DNA from: Oceanispirochaeta sp.
GTDB taxonomy: Bacteria > Spirochaetota > Spirochaetia > DSM-2461
Direction of reading: 5' to 3'
NCBI RefSeq assembly: GCF_027859075.1
Contig: NZ_JAQIBL010000191.1
Location: forward strand, 1 to 57,918
DNA: 57,918 nt
Under the pieces are notes generated by a model. It was not told the origin of the DNA, searched no databases, and worked only from the letters and a program-made list of their open reading frames with translations. The position numbers were made by a program, and so were the translations under genes. Below, piece by piece: positions 34,124 to 42,207 of this stretch. How positions within the stretch are numbered: the stretch's first letter is position 1; every line of letters starts with the position of its first letter.

Positions 34124-35458
34124 CTATATGGTCAGAACTTTCGGTTCTTCATCTTCTTTCTCACCCAGAGATGTCACGATAAATTCATTGGTCCTCTTCA
34201 GCCGGGACGCGAGAAGCCGACTCAGAAAAAGACCGTATTGGGGATAGAGTTTCAATATCTTAATAAATGATTTACTGGGAATGCGAATTAACTTTCCCAT
34301 TGTCTCTGCGATGACCGAAGCACTGCGGTCTCTGTTCAGTAAAAAAGCCATTTCTCCTAAAAAGACATCTTCCGGAGTAATCCGTCCGACAATGTTTCCA
34401 TGATGAACAACTTTGTATGTACCGCTTGAGATATAAAAGATAGAGTCTCCCGGATCTCCTGCCCGAACCACAATATCTCCCGGTTTAACAATGAGCATCT
34501 CCTCCGTCGAAAACCCCGCCGGAGTCAATCGTTCATGGAGATGCCTGTGAGACATAATCATTGTTACCTGATTTCCCTTCTTGTTAAACAGTATCCTGTC
34601 TGAAACAACACGGGAAAGGAGGATTCCCCGCCCTCTGAGGTTATCAGAAGAGGCATTCTGGAGAGAGTTCTTATATGCTGCCACATCAAAGCCCTCTCCA
34701 TCATCATGAATTACAAAACGCGACTCCGATTCCGACAGTATCCACTCCAGAAGGACTCGTCGCCGACGGATATCCTGATCCAGTGTTTTTTCCTGAATGA
34801 GCTCAAAAAGACTGCCCCCCTCACCAAGGCGCTTGTCTCTTTCATCCCGGCTGATGCCGCAATTGCCGTGCTCGATTCCGTTAAGAACCAATTCTGTCAG
34901 TGCCATCTGAAGTTTAAACCGATCCTCATCTGAAACGCGGCCGGACCGGACCATATTGATCGAAAGCAACCCCGTATACACAGAAACAACAGAATAATCC
35001 GTATTGGAAATATTGAAGGCCCCAGAAAATCGACCCAGCACATTGTCTGCCAATTCATTTTGATATATCAATTGCCTGTTGGCATACACGATGGATAGGA
35101 TCTTAGCAAAATGGGAACGGATTCTGGAATAGTCCAGGAGGGTTAATAAATTCAGGCTCCTGAACTGATCCAGGAGCGTATCTTCCTGATGTCGGCCAAG
35201 ATCATAGATACCAATGATTCCGGAACTGTGCAGCCAGGAGTCTTCCATGATCTTTTCTTTGAGAAAAGTCAGATCCAGATTCTTATCCGAAAGGTGAAGA
35301 ATGGTCAGTTCGGGAAGTTCCAGATTCAGGATATCCAGTGCATCCGTAATATTATCGGTGAAACGGAGATTGTAATCACCAGGGAACTCATTCTGAATCA
35401 CCCTCTCTATTCCCTGGTTGATAATGGAGTCGCTGCAGATCGTTACAATTGTATTCAT
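34124..35458 (-). CDS. Receiver-like - HATPase - cyclic-nucleotide-binding signalling protein
   Basis: The first 130 residues look like a divergent receiver fold (MNTIVTICSDSIINQGIERV; ELPELTILHLSD in place of the usual phospho-site). Residues about 160-310 are an anti-sigma-factor-type HATPase (LQMALTELVLNGIEHGN, IHDDGEGFD, LRGRGILLSRVVSD). The last 110 residues are a cyclic-nucleotide-binding domain (GDIVVRAGDPGDSIFYISSG, FLGEMAFLLNRDRSASVIAE). There is no DNA-binding domain. The start at 35458 is inferred because the longer frame to 35569 covers the intergenic operator. It may be an anti-sigma or partner-switch controller gated by cAMP-like ligand. The partners are unknown. Confidence 0.75.
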   Translation of the reverse strand: MNTIVTICSDSIINQGIERVIQNEFPGDYNLRFTDNITDALDILNLELPELTILHLSDKNLDLTFLKEKIMEDSWLHSSGIIGIYDLGRHQEDTLLDQFRSLNLLTLLDYSRIRSHFAKILSIVYANRQLIYQNELADNVLGRFSGAFNISNTDYSVVSVYTGLLSINMVRSGRVSDEDRFKLQMALTELVLNGIEHGNCGISRDERDKRLGEGGSLFELIQEKTLDQDIRRRRVLLEWILSESESRFVIHDDGEGFDVAAYKNSLQNASSDNLRGRGILLSRVVSDRILFNKKGNQVTMIMSHRHLHERLTPAGFSTEEMLIVKPGDIVVRAGDPGDSIFYISSGTYKVVHHGNIVGRITPEDVFLGEMAFLLNRDRSASVIAETMGKLIRIPSKSFIKILKLYPQYGLFLSRLLASRLKRTNEFIVTSLGEKEDEEPKVLTI

Positions 35459-35553
35459 TCGTTTATTTGGCCCTATAACAATATTATCGCTCCCCAGTGT
35501 CATAAAATTGAATAAAAAGACCAATATTATGAGGATAAAAATTTTTATTTGGT

Positions 35554-35571
35554 CTGTGATATATTTCACAC
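35554..35571. promoter_or_regulatory. Rex-type operator palindrome
   Basis: CTGTGATATATTTCACAC is an inverted repeat (TGTGA-N6-TCACA). It matches the Rex operator pattern TTGTGAANNNNTTCACAA with three differences at the edges and arms, and also resembles CRP/FNR sites. It lies 46 bases before the Rex-like gene and within the shared promoter region with the divergent cNMP gene, so autoregulation and joint control are expected. Confidence 0.6.
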
Positions 35572-35616
35572 ATGGGGGTTGCCGGTTTTTAACTGCTCTT
35601 CTATCATCAAAGCAGG

Positions 35617-36243
35617 ATGTTAAAAGAAAAGCTTTCTGAGGCGGCTCATTTTCGAATGATCAGGCTCTATATCACTCTGTCCAGAATGGAGAGTGAATGG
35701 TCACAGACAACACTGACCTCGGGAGAGCTGGCCAATTTCACTGGGACAACGGCAGAGTTGATCCGAAAGGACCTCAGCTTCCTGGGCTGTCCGGCCGAAG
35801 GCCGGGGATACAAAACGAACACCCTGTTGTCAGGACTGAAAGAAAAACTTCATTTAAATGTCCTGAAGGCAGGCCTTGCCGGGCTGGATAGCTGGGGTTC
35901 TATCCTGATCAGAGAATCCGGTAGTTTTCAGGGACTCCAGATAACAGCCGCCTTTGATGGAAGCCAGAACCGCCTGGAAAGAACTGAAACAAGGATATCC
36001 CTTTATCCCAGCTATGAAATAAAAGAGGTCTTTCAGAAGGAGAAAATCCGGATAGGAATCCTTGCAAGCGAGACGGCACAGCCGGACAAAAACCTGCAGC
36101 GGATGCTTGCCGGGGGAGCCAGAGGAATTATCAATCTGACAAGCTGTCCCCTGACTGTACCAAAGGATGTTTATTACTATCAAGCCGACTTAAGTCTGGG
36201 ATTTTTGAGCATGATCTCCCGTATTAACGAGTCAAAAAAGTAA
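35617..36243 (+). CDS. Rex-like redox repressor with an altered NAD loop
   Basis: This 208-residue protein has a winged-helix N-terminus of the Rex type (SGELANFTGTTAELIRKDLS, GRGYKTNTLLSGLKEKL) and a C-terminal Rossmann-like half. The dinucleotide motif that reads GxGxLG in Rex reads AGLAGLDSWGSIL here, so NADH sensing may be weakened or changed. The late segment GILASETAQPDKNLQRML with AGGARGIINL resembles Rex. A Rex-type palindrome sits upstream. The ligand could be NADH, another nucleotide, or none. Confidence 0.75.
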   Translation: MLKEKLSEAAHFRMIRLYITLSRMESEWSQTTLTSGELANFTGTTAELIRKDLSFLGCPAEGRGYKTNTLLSGLKEKLHLNVLKAGLAGLDSWGSILIRESGSFQGLQITAAFDGSQNRLERTETRISLYPSYEIKEVFQKEKIRIGILASETAQPDKNLQRMLAGGARGIINLTSCPLTVPKDVYYYQADLSLGFLSMISRINESKK

Positions 36244-36276
36244 AAAACCGGAACTACCGGAAGAAAGGAAGTTAAG

Positions 36277-37449
36277 ATGTATGCAATTCAGACTATGAAC
36301 AAGATTTCTGCCAAGGGCCTGGAGAAACTGCCCCGTGAAATCTTTGAAACCGCCACAGAGTTGACCCGTCCCGATGCCATTCTCGTACGGAGTTACAAGG
36401 TGGGAGAAGATGAGGTTCCCCACACTGTCAAAGCCATCGCCCGGGCCGGAGCGGGTGTCAACAACATACCCGTCAGCTATTGTACGGATAAGGGCATTGT
36501 TGTCTTCAACACTCCCGGAGCCAATGCCAACAGTGTGAAAGAACTCGTCCTCACTGGTCTTTTCCTCTCATCCAGAAATATCAATGCCGGAATCAACTGG
36601 GTTCAAAGTTTGAATCCCGAGGACGATGTATCCCGACTGGTAGAAAAAGAAAAATCTCGCTTTTCCGGACCTGAAGTCCAGGGCAAAAAACTGGGAATCG
36701 TCGGTTTGGGAGCCATTGGAGTTCTTGTAGCCAACGCGGCCCTGGCCCTGGGAATGGAGGTCACAGGATTTGATCCTTTTATCTCCATCAATGCTGCCTG
36801 GGGACTGTCACCCGAGGTCAAGAAGTCCAGTTCTCTGGAGCATCTGATTGCCAACTCTGATTATATCACCCTCCATATCCCCTTGAACGATAAAACCAGA
36901 AGCATCATTGATGAGCAGCAATTCTCTCAGATGAAAGAGGGATCCCGGCTTCTGAATTTTGCTCGGGGAGGCCTTGTGAATAATGAAAGCCTCAAAAAGG
37001 CAATCGAAAATGGAAAAATCAGCTACTATATCACCGACTTCCCTGATGGTGAACTCCTGGGCAATCCACAGATCATCACCATCCCCCATCTGGGAGCCTC
37101 GTCACCCGAAGCAGAAGAAAACTGCGCCATCATGGCAGCCAACCAATTGAGGATTTTCCTTGAGACAGGAAATATAACAAACGCCGTCAACTATCCCAAC
37201 TGCACCATGGAGTATGAGGGGGGGCACCGACTGCTTATCGCCAATAAGAATATCCCCAACATGGTGGGACAGATCTCCACTCTTCTGGCAGAGAATAAGA
37301 TCAATATTCAAGAGATGATGAATAAACACAAGGATGAGATTGCCTACAACATCATTGACATTGACAAGGCACCAAGTGAAAAACTTCTCACCAGCCTGAA
37401 AAGTATTCCGGGGGTCGTCATGGTTCGTCCCATCCCGCCACGGGTATAA
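36277..37449 (+). CDS. serA: D-3-phosphoglycerate dehydrogenase with ACT domain
   Basis: This 390-residue enzyme oxidises 3-phosphoglycerate in the first step of serine synthesis. The NAD fold has KLGIVGLGAIGVLVANAA. The catalytic Arg is in LLNFARGGLVNNES, and the His in ITIPHLGASSPEAEENCA. The C-terminal 65 residues are an ACT domain for serine feedback, without the intervening domain of longer forms. AAAGGAAG lies upstream of the ATG. It follows the Rex-like gene by 33 bases, so co-transcription and redox control are plausible. Its 3' end faces the next gene with three bases between. Confidence 0.9.
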   Translation: MYAIQTMNKISAKGLEKLPREIFETATELTRPDAILVRSYKVGEDEVPHTVKAIARAGAGVNNIPVSYCTDKGIVVFNTPGANANSVKELVLTGLFLSSRNINAGINWVQSLNPEDDVSRLVEKEKSRFSGPEVQGKKLGIVGLGAIGVLVANAALALGMEVTGFDPFISINAAWGLSPEVKKSSSLEHLIANSDYITLHIPLNDKTRSIIDEQQFSQMKEGSRLLNFARGGLVNNESLKKAIENGKISYYITDFPDGELLGNPQIITIPHLGASSPEAEENCAIMAANQLRIFLETGNITNAVNYPNCTMEYEGGHRLLIANKNIPNMVGQISTLLAENKINIQEMMNKHKDEIAYNIIDIDKAPSEKLLTSLKSIPGVVMVRPIPPRV

Positions 37450-37452
37450 AGA

Positions 37453-38154
37453 TCAATAGTTTGCCGGGAAGGTTTTCAGATCTTCCCGGCGGTAAAGGAT
37501 CTTGACTCGGCTTGTATATTCACCGGCCCGGATACTGATGACAGGAGGACCGGAAAGATAAACTGAACCCGTGACTTCCAGGGGCCTGTTAAAAATCACA
37601 GCCCTCAGATCCGACCTGAGGGCCTGTTTCACCGCTTCCTTCAGGGAGAGTGTCCGGGCATCCTCCAACATCATAGGAACCCCGCCTACCGCCGCAGAGG
37701 ACTGAAACCCGCCGCCCTGGCTGATCCGGATCCTGCGGTTCTGATAATCATCGGGCCAGTAATGAAATAAAACCATCAGGAACTGGGTATCATCCAGCAC
37801 CTGCTGGACCTTCATAGCAGGATCGCCTTTATGAATTTGACTTACCGGGGTCAGTTCAAAAACCTCATCAAAAGTCTCTTCACTGTTCCCGGGAACGTAG
37901 CGGAATGTAAATCCATAGATCATTCCGGAAAAAATCCACCGGGCATCTTCCAGCAGGAGTTGGATGGCCTCCTCTCGAATCTCATCATATCCCTGAGGGA
38001 TCACCAGCTTGTCCTCTGCGTAGGGCTTCATCATGGTGGCGAATCCCAAAGCTGAATAATTGATATCCAGCGTCAGGGAGAGGTAGGGATCCGACGCTGA
38101 CAAAGAAAAGAGAGTGATAAAGCTCAGGATAAAACCGGCAGTCAGTCCCTTCAA
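37453..38154 (-). CDS. Exported protein of unknown function
   Basis: This 233-residue protein starts with a signal peptide (KGLTAGFILSFITLFSLSAS), with cleavage expected after Ala-Ser near residue 21. The mature part is rich in beta and helical segments, with no cysteine and no second membrane helix. IYGFTFRYVPGNSEETFDE and FNRPLEVTGSVYLSGPPVIS look like surface or periplasmic protein. A GC-rich hairpin near its 3' end may end the facing serA transcript. I do not recognise the family; it may be spirochaete-specific. It is downstream of a rhomboid gene on the same strand. Confidence 0.7.
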   Translation of the reverse strand: MKGLTAGFILSFITLFSLSASDPYLSLTLDINYSALGFATMMKPYAEDKLVIPQGYDEIREEAIQLLLEDARWIFSGMIYGFTFRYVPGNSEETFDEVFELTPVSQIHKGDPAMKVQQVLDDTQFLMVLFHYWPDDYQNRRIRISQGGGFQSSAAVGGVPMMLEDARTLSLKEAVKQALRSDLRAVIFNRPLEVTGSVYLSGPPVISIRAGEYTSRVKILYRREDLKTFPANY

Positions 38155-38163
38155 ATTCCTATC

Positions 38164-38817
38164 CTAATGCCAGGGATTATTCCGGGAGTCTCGGAACACC
38201 TTCACTGGATCCAATCCCAGACGAATCATAATATACAGATAACCGAAAAGGAGTCCCGCCAGGTGTGTCATATGAGCCACATTGCCTCTTGCAAAAAAAA
38301 GGGAGAACACTTCGATACCTGCATAAAGGGAGACCATAAGGGTGGTCCGCATGGGAATGATTCCAAAGAGATAGATTTTGGAGTGAGGAAAGAACACCGC
38401 AAATGCCAGAAGCAGTGCAAAGATAGCCCCCGACGCCCCCATCAGAAAGACATTTGTACTTCCTGTAAAAATGTAGATGACGAGGGAGGCCAGCCCTGAG
38501 AGCAGTCCTGTTCCCAGATAGTAGGTCAGAAATTCCCAGGATCCCATCCGCTCTTCCACCTGGGGTCCGAAAAAGAAGAGACCCAGCATGTTGAAAAGGA
38601 TATGATTCATCCCGCTGTGGGTAAACATATAGGTCAGGGGGGTCCAGTAAAAATGATCTCTCACAAAGAGAACGGGATTCAGTGCGAGGTACATCTTCAG
38701 ATTGGGGAACATGACGGTCAGAAAAAAGACACTCACATTAATCCCTATCAGGATCAGTGAAAAATTTCTAAATGTATGGGGGAAGGGTTTTCTGATTCCC
38801 CGGGCTTTATTTTGCAT
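38164..38817 (-). CDS. Rhomboid-family intramembrane serine protease
   Basis: This 217-residue protein has six membrane helices. The catalytic Ser is in FLMGASGAIFALLLA, and the His in MTHLAGLLFGYLYI. The loop HSGMNHILFNMLGLFFFGPQ has the conserved N and H of the family. It cleaves membrane protein segments in the inner membrane. The substrate is unknown. It shares the strand and lies nine bases from the exported protein gene. Confidence 0.9.
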   Translation of the reverse strand: MQNKARGIRKPFPHTFRNFSLILIGINVSVFFLTVMFPNLKMYLALNPVLFVRDHFYWTPLTYMFTHSGMNHILFNMLGLFFFGPQVEERMGSWEFLTYYLGTGLLSGLASLVIYIFTGSTNVFLMGASGAIFALLLAFAVFFPHSKIYLFGIIPMRTTLMVSLYAGIEVFSLFFARGNVAHMTHLAGLLFGYLYIMIRLGLDPVKVFRDSRNNPWH

Positions 38818-38866
38818 TCTTATAAAGTAATGCTCCCTGAAGAAAAGATCAAATTATTATGATCCA

Positions 38867-40420
38867 TCACTGCAGAGAAAACAGCCTGAAACTGCCAGGC
38901 TTGAGATCGGTGATTGTCAGAGAATGATCCGCCGAAAGAAAAAGGCTTCCCTGAGCCGAGGAAAAATCAGAGTCCACAACCGAGAGGATTCTGTTTTTCC
39001 CGGTAATGAGGCTGTAATCTATTTTGATGGTTCCCGGGTTTTTCCCTTCAGGATTATCCAGAGCCATCAGTGGAATTAAAAGCCGTCCTTTCTCCCGGAT
39101 GATCCACCATGCAAAGGACTCATCTGCCACGACCCGTAGGAGATGCCCTTTATCCAGAACAACCTCATACCGTTGGTAGATATCTTCCATACGGTTCTGA
39201 ATTTCCGCCATATCTCCCTGCAGTATCAGCGGACGGCGGAAGAGGGAGACCGTACTGAACCGGGATAAGAAGAGGCTGCGGAGCAGATCCTTTGAAGAAC
39301 CATGATCTCTCGAAAGGAAGACTCCCTGAGTGACCGGATATATACGCCCTTTATTCTTCTCATGTAGATTTCCAAGTCCGTGAAACCAGGAATGAATGGA
39401 CTCTTCATCCATTTCAAAACGATCCTTACCCTGATTCACCAGGACCACCGGCTCTACCGGATCTGACGGAGGGTTCCGCTGCTCAGACAACTCGAGAACC
39501 CATCCTGTGTAGCGTTTACAAGCGCCTTTCACACGCAGGACCTTGTAGAGAGTCTGGATTTTCTCATCCGATAAGGCAGAGGGAAGAGCCAGATATACAA
39601 AATCCAGAGGAAACCGGGACTGGAGACCCGGAAAAATCCCGGAAAAATAGACAAGACCACCCTCTTCCGTAAAATCAAAACAGACAGAGCCGCCCGGTTC
39701 CTCCACTACGGCTAAATCATTCTTTGCCGCCAGGGTCTTCAAACGGGAATAGTCATAGCAGCCACTTCTTTCAAATTCTGCCTGTACGAGCCTCTGTATC
39801 CCCTGAATCAAAACTTCTTTCTTTTCTTCCCTTCCCGAGAGGGATGTCCATGTGAAAAACTCCGGTTTCCGGTAGATCACGGCAGAAGCAGGATCAATCA
39901 GAGGGGACAGAAAATACCCCGTCTTTTTTCCACAGAGATGGGCGGCACTGAGAAGGAGGCGAAACTGATCCTCCAGACTCAATCCGCAGCTGTCCAGAAA
40001 GGGATCGGAATACCGATTATCAATATGAGAATGGCTTTTGGGGTGAAGGGGCCTGGATTTGTCACATTCGGTGACTGGATTAAAAACAATACTGTCTGTG
40101 CGCAAACGGGGCAGCTCCATAAGAAGCCTGAAAAAAGAACCATAGTCCCTCACATCCAGAATCTGGAAATCTCCATTTCGAAGCCAGCGATCATCCCTCC
40201 GGCGTCCTACGGGGCTGGATGATGATCTGATAAGGGACAGACGCCTGTAAAAATCAATGACCGCAGCTGCAGAAATTGTGATCCTTTGAGCCGGAGAGAT
40301 CTGTATATATCCATGCTGAGTGAACTCTCTAAACAGTTTCTTGCCATAAGCCTTATCTTCAGGGTTTTCCGAAGAGACTGCTGAAAGCTTCTGCCAAAGG
40401 GATTTTCCTGTTGTTGCCAT
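38867..40420 (-). CDS. Unknown protein, possible degenerate alpha-amylase-type barrel
   Basis: This 517-residue soluble protein has no signal peptide. The middle holds features that recall a GH13-like (beta/alpha)8 barrel: DYGSFFRLLMELPRLRTDSI then FNPVTECD, and GLSLEDQFRLLLSAAHLCGK followed by a barrel strand. The later half has no Asp-Glu pair I can name as catalytic, and ends in a beta-rich domain. It may be a carbohydrate-binding or inactive amylase-like protein. The match is by eye and weak. It is followed by the rhomboid and exported-protein genes. Confidence 0.6.
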   Translation of the reverse strand: MATTGKSLWQKLSAVSSENPEDKAYGKKLFREFTQHGYIQISPAQRITISAAAVIDFYRRLSLIRSSSSPVGRRRDDRWLRNGDFQILDVRDYGSFFRLLMELPRLRTDSIVFNPVTECDKSRPLHPKSHSHIDNRYSDPFLDSCGLSLEDQFRLLLSAAHLCGKKTGYFLSPLIDPASAVIYRKPEFFTWTSLSGREEKKEVLIQGIQRLVQAEFERSGCYDYSRLKTLAAKNDLAVVEEPGGSVCFDFTEEGGLVYFSGIFPGLQSRFPLDFVYLALPSALSDEKIQTLYKVLRVKGACKRYTGWVLELSEQRNPPSDPVEPVVLVNQGKDRFEMDEESIHSWFHGLGNLHEKNKGRIYPVTQGVFLSRDHGSSKDLLRSLFLSRFSTVSLFRRPLILQGDMAEIQNRMEDIYQRYEVVLDKGHLLRVVADESFAWWIIREKGRLLIPLMALDNPEGKNPGTIKIDYSLITGKNRILSVVDSDFSSAQGSLFLSADHSLTITDLKPGSFRLFSLQ

Positions 40421-40465
40421 TGTTTTTTATCATACCCTGAAAAAAATGAACATCAAAGCATTTTC

Positions 40466-41503
40466 TTAACGAAAGGATTCGATTATCCCGCACTGGAGTT
40501 CCCGGGCTGAAGATTCCGGAAATATTTCTCTCAATTCTGCCGCAGATTCCCGGAGCATAGAAAGAGCGATATCTTCGGCTCTCTTGATCGCCCCGGCATT
40601 TTCCAGGATGCGAATAGCCTGATTCACCTCATCAGATCCCTCTTGGATACCTTTCTTTCCGGCGGCTTCCATCAGAGGGGCGAACTCTCGGTATTGATTC
40701 CTGTGGCTCTGATGAAATAGAATAACCGGAAGGCTCTTTTTTCCCTCTACAATATCGTCTCCCCGGTCCTTCCCCGGATTCCCGGTGCTCAGGTTTTTAA
40801 CATCATCCAGAATCTGAAATCCCACTCCAGCTTTTTCCCAACTCTCGGCGGCTCGATCACAGAGTGTTTTTTCGGCTCCCCCTATGAAAGAACCGGCAAA
40901 CGCGGCAAACCGGGCCAAAGCCCCGGTCTTAAAACGGCACATTTGGAGATATACGGGAACATCCGGTACAATTTCATGGTCATTGTGCCATTGTATATCA
41001 AGACCCTGTCCAAAATGCAGCCTTCTGAGGCTTTCGCAGTAGCTATCCAGAACCGTAAACTTCAGAGTATCATCTCCTCCAGTTTTCCGGACAAGGGATG
41101 TGGCATTGAACATCATCAGAGTCCCCGTATTGATGGACATATCATCGCCGTACAAGAGGTGTACAGCAGGCTGGCCCCGGCGTTCGACCGATTTGTCCTC
41201 AATGTCATCAACAATCAGACTGCCGTTATGAGCCATCTCGACCAAAGGGCTCAGAGCATAGGCATCTTCCGCGTTTCCACCGGCTGCTTCACAGCATAGT
41301 ACCATCACCAGAGGGCGCCAGCGCTTCCCGCCCCGCCTGAGCAACTCAAGTCCGGGAGCATGAAAACGATCGATCATGCTGGTAGGAACAGGGCTGGAGA
41401 GAGAATCCGTCATGGAGGGCAGCCATTCTGAGGATGCATTTTCAGGCATCAGCCGGTAGAGTTCCTCTTCAATTTTTTCCAATCTCTGACTATACTGGTT
41501 CAT
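40466..41503 (-). CDS. Polyprenyl (trans-isoprenyl) diphosphate synthase
   Basis: This 345-residue all-helical prenyltransferase has the first Asp-rich motif as IVDDIEDKSVERRGQPAVH and the second as QILDDVKNLSTGNPGKDRGD. The first motif lacks the exact DDxxD spacing of FPP synthases and reads DDIED, so product chain length is unclear. Candidates are geranylgeranyl, octaprenyl or a similar diphosphate. GAGGTG precedes the ATG at 41503. It is divergent from rlmE with 41 bases between start codons, so promoters overlap. Confidence 0.88.
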   Translation of the reverse strand: MNQYSQRLEKIEEELYRLMPENASSEWLPSMTDSLSSPVPTSMIDRFHAPGLELLRRGGKRWRPLVMVLCCEAAGGNAEDAYALSPLVEMAHNGSLIVDDIEDKSVERRGQPAVHLLYGDDMSINTGTLMMFNATSLVRKTGGDDTLKFTVLDSYCESLRRLHFGQGLDIQWHNDHEIVPDVPVYLQMCRFKTGALARFAAFAGSFIGGAEKTLCDRAAESWEKAGVGFQILDDVKNLSTGNPGKDRGDDIVEGKKSLPVILFHQSHRNQYREFAPLMEAAGKKGIQEGSDEVNQAIRILENAGAIKRAEDIALSMLRESAAELREIFPESSARELQCGIIESFR

Positions 41504-41544
41504 GTTCACACCTCGTTGTAACCATTATAGAAGGAGTACCCGCC

Positions 41545-42207
41545 ATGTCCAACAGGAGCCGCCCGGATTTCTATTCTCAAAAAGCCAAAAAAGAAGGCTA
41601 TATGGCCCGTTCGGTGTACAAACTGGAGGAAATTCAGACCAAAAACCGTCTGATAAAACCAGGTGACAGGATCCTCGATGTGGGGGCATCTCCGGGAAGC
41701 TGGACCCAATACTGTCTACGCCTGCTCAAAGGAAAAGGTGCTGTCATAGCGGCAGACCTTAAGCCTCTGGGACAATTCAAGATAAATGGGGAACTACATT
41801 TCATCCTGGGAGATGTATTTTCTCAGGACGTCCGGGGTAGTCTGTCTGAGCTGGGACCTTTTGACGTAATTATAAGCGATGCGGCCCCTTCAACCACAGG
41901 CAACAGACTGATGGACACAAGACGTTCCTACAACCTGGTTGAGCAGATCCTGGACTTTGCCCTGATCTGGCTGAAGCCGGGGGGGAACTTTACGGTCAAG
42001 GTATTTCAAGGTGGTGATGAAACCGAGATTTTTGATAAGATGAAAAACGAATTTGATCTGGTAAAAAAACTAAAACCCAAGGCCGTCCGGAAAGAGTCTT
42101 TTGAGTATTACTTCATTGGCCTGGGTAAAAAAAATCAGTCGGCAGTCAGAGCAACTGAACCCAGAACAACACGGCCGATAGATCCCGCTCCCGGTTCTCC
42201 CAGATAG
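41545..42207 (+). CDS. rlmE: 23S rRNA 2'-O-methyltransferase RlmE (FtsJ)
   Basis: This 220-residue enzyme methylates U2552 in the A loop of 23S rRNA. The Rossmann SAM site ILDVGASPGSWTQYCL and the catalytic K-D-K-E set are visible (K in FYSQKAKKEGYMARSVYKLE, D in VIISDAAPSTTGN, K in GNFTVKVFQGGDETEIF, E in RKESFEYYFIGLG). GGAG precedes the ATG at 41545. The longer frame upstream is antisense to the prenyl synthase. The 3' end overlaps the GGDEF-EAL gene convergently by 73 bp. Confidence 0.93.
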   Translation: MSNRSRPDFYSQKAKKEGYMARSVYKLEEIQTKNRLIKPGDRILDVGASPGSWTQYCLRLLKGKGAVIAADLKPLGQFKINGELHFILGDVFSQDVRGSLSELGPFDVIISDAAPSTTGNRLMDTRRSYNLVEQILDFALIWLKPGGNFTVKVFQGGDETEIFDKMKNEFDLVKKLKPKAVRKESFEYYFIGLGKKNQSAVRATEPRTTRPIDPAPGSPR

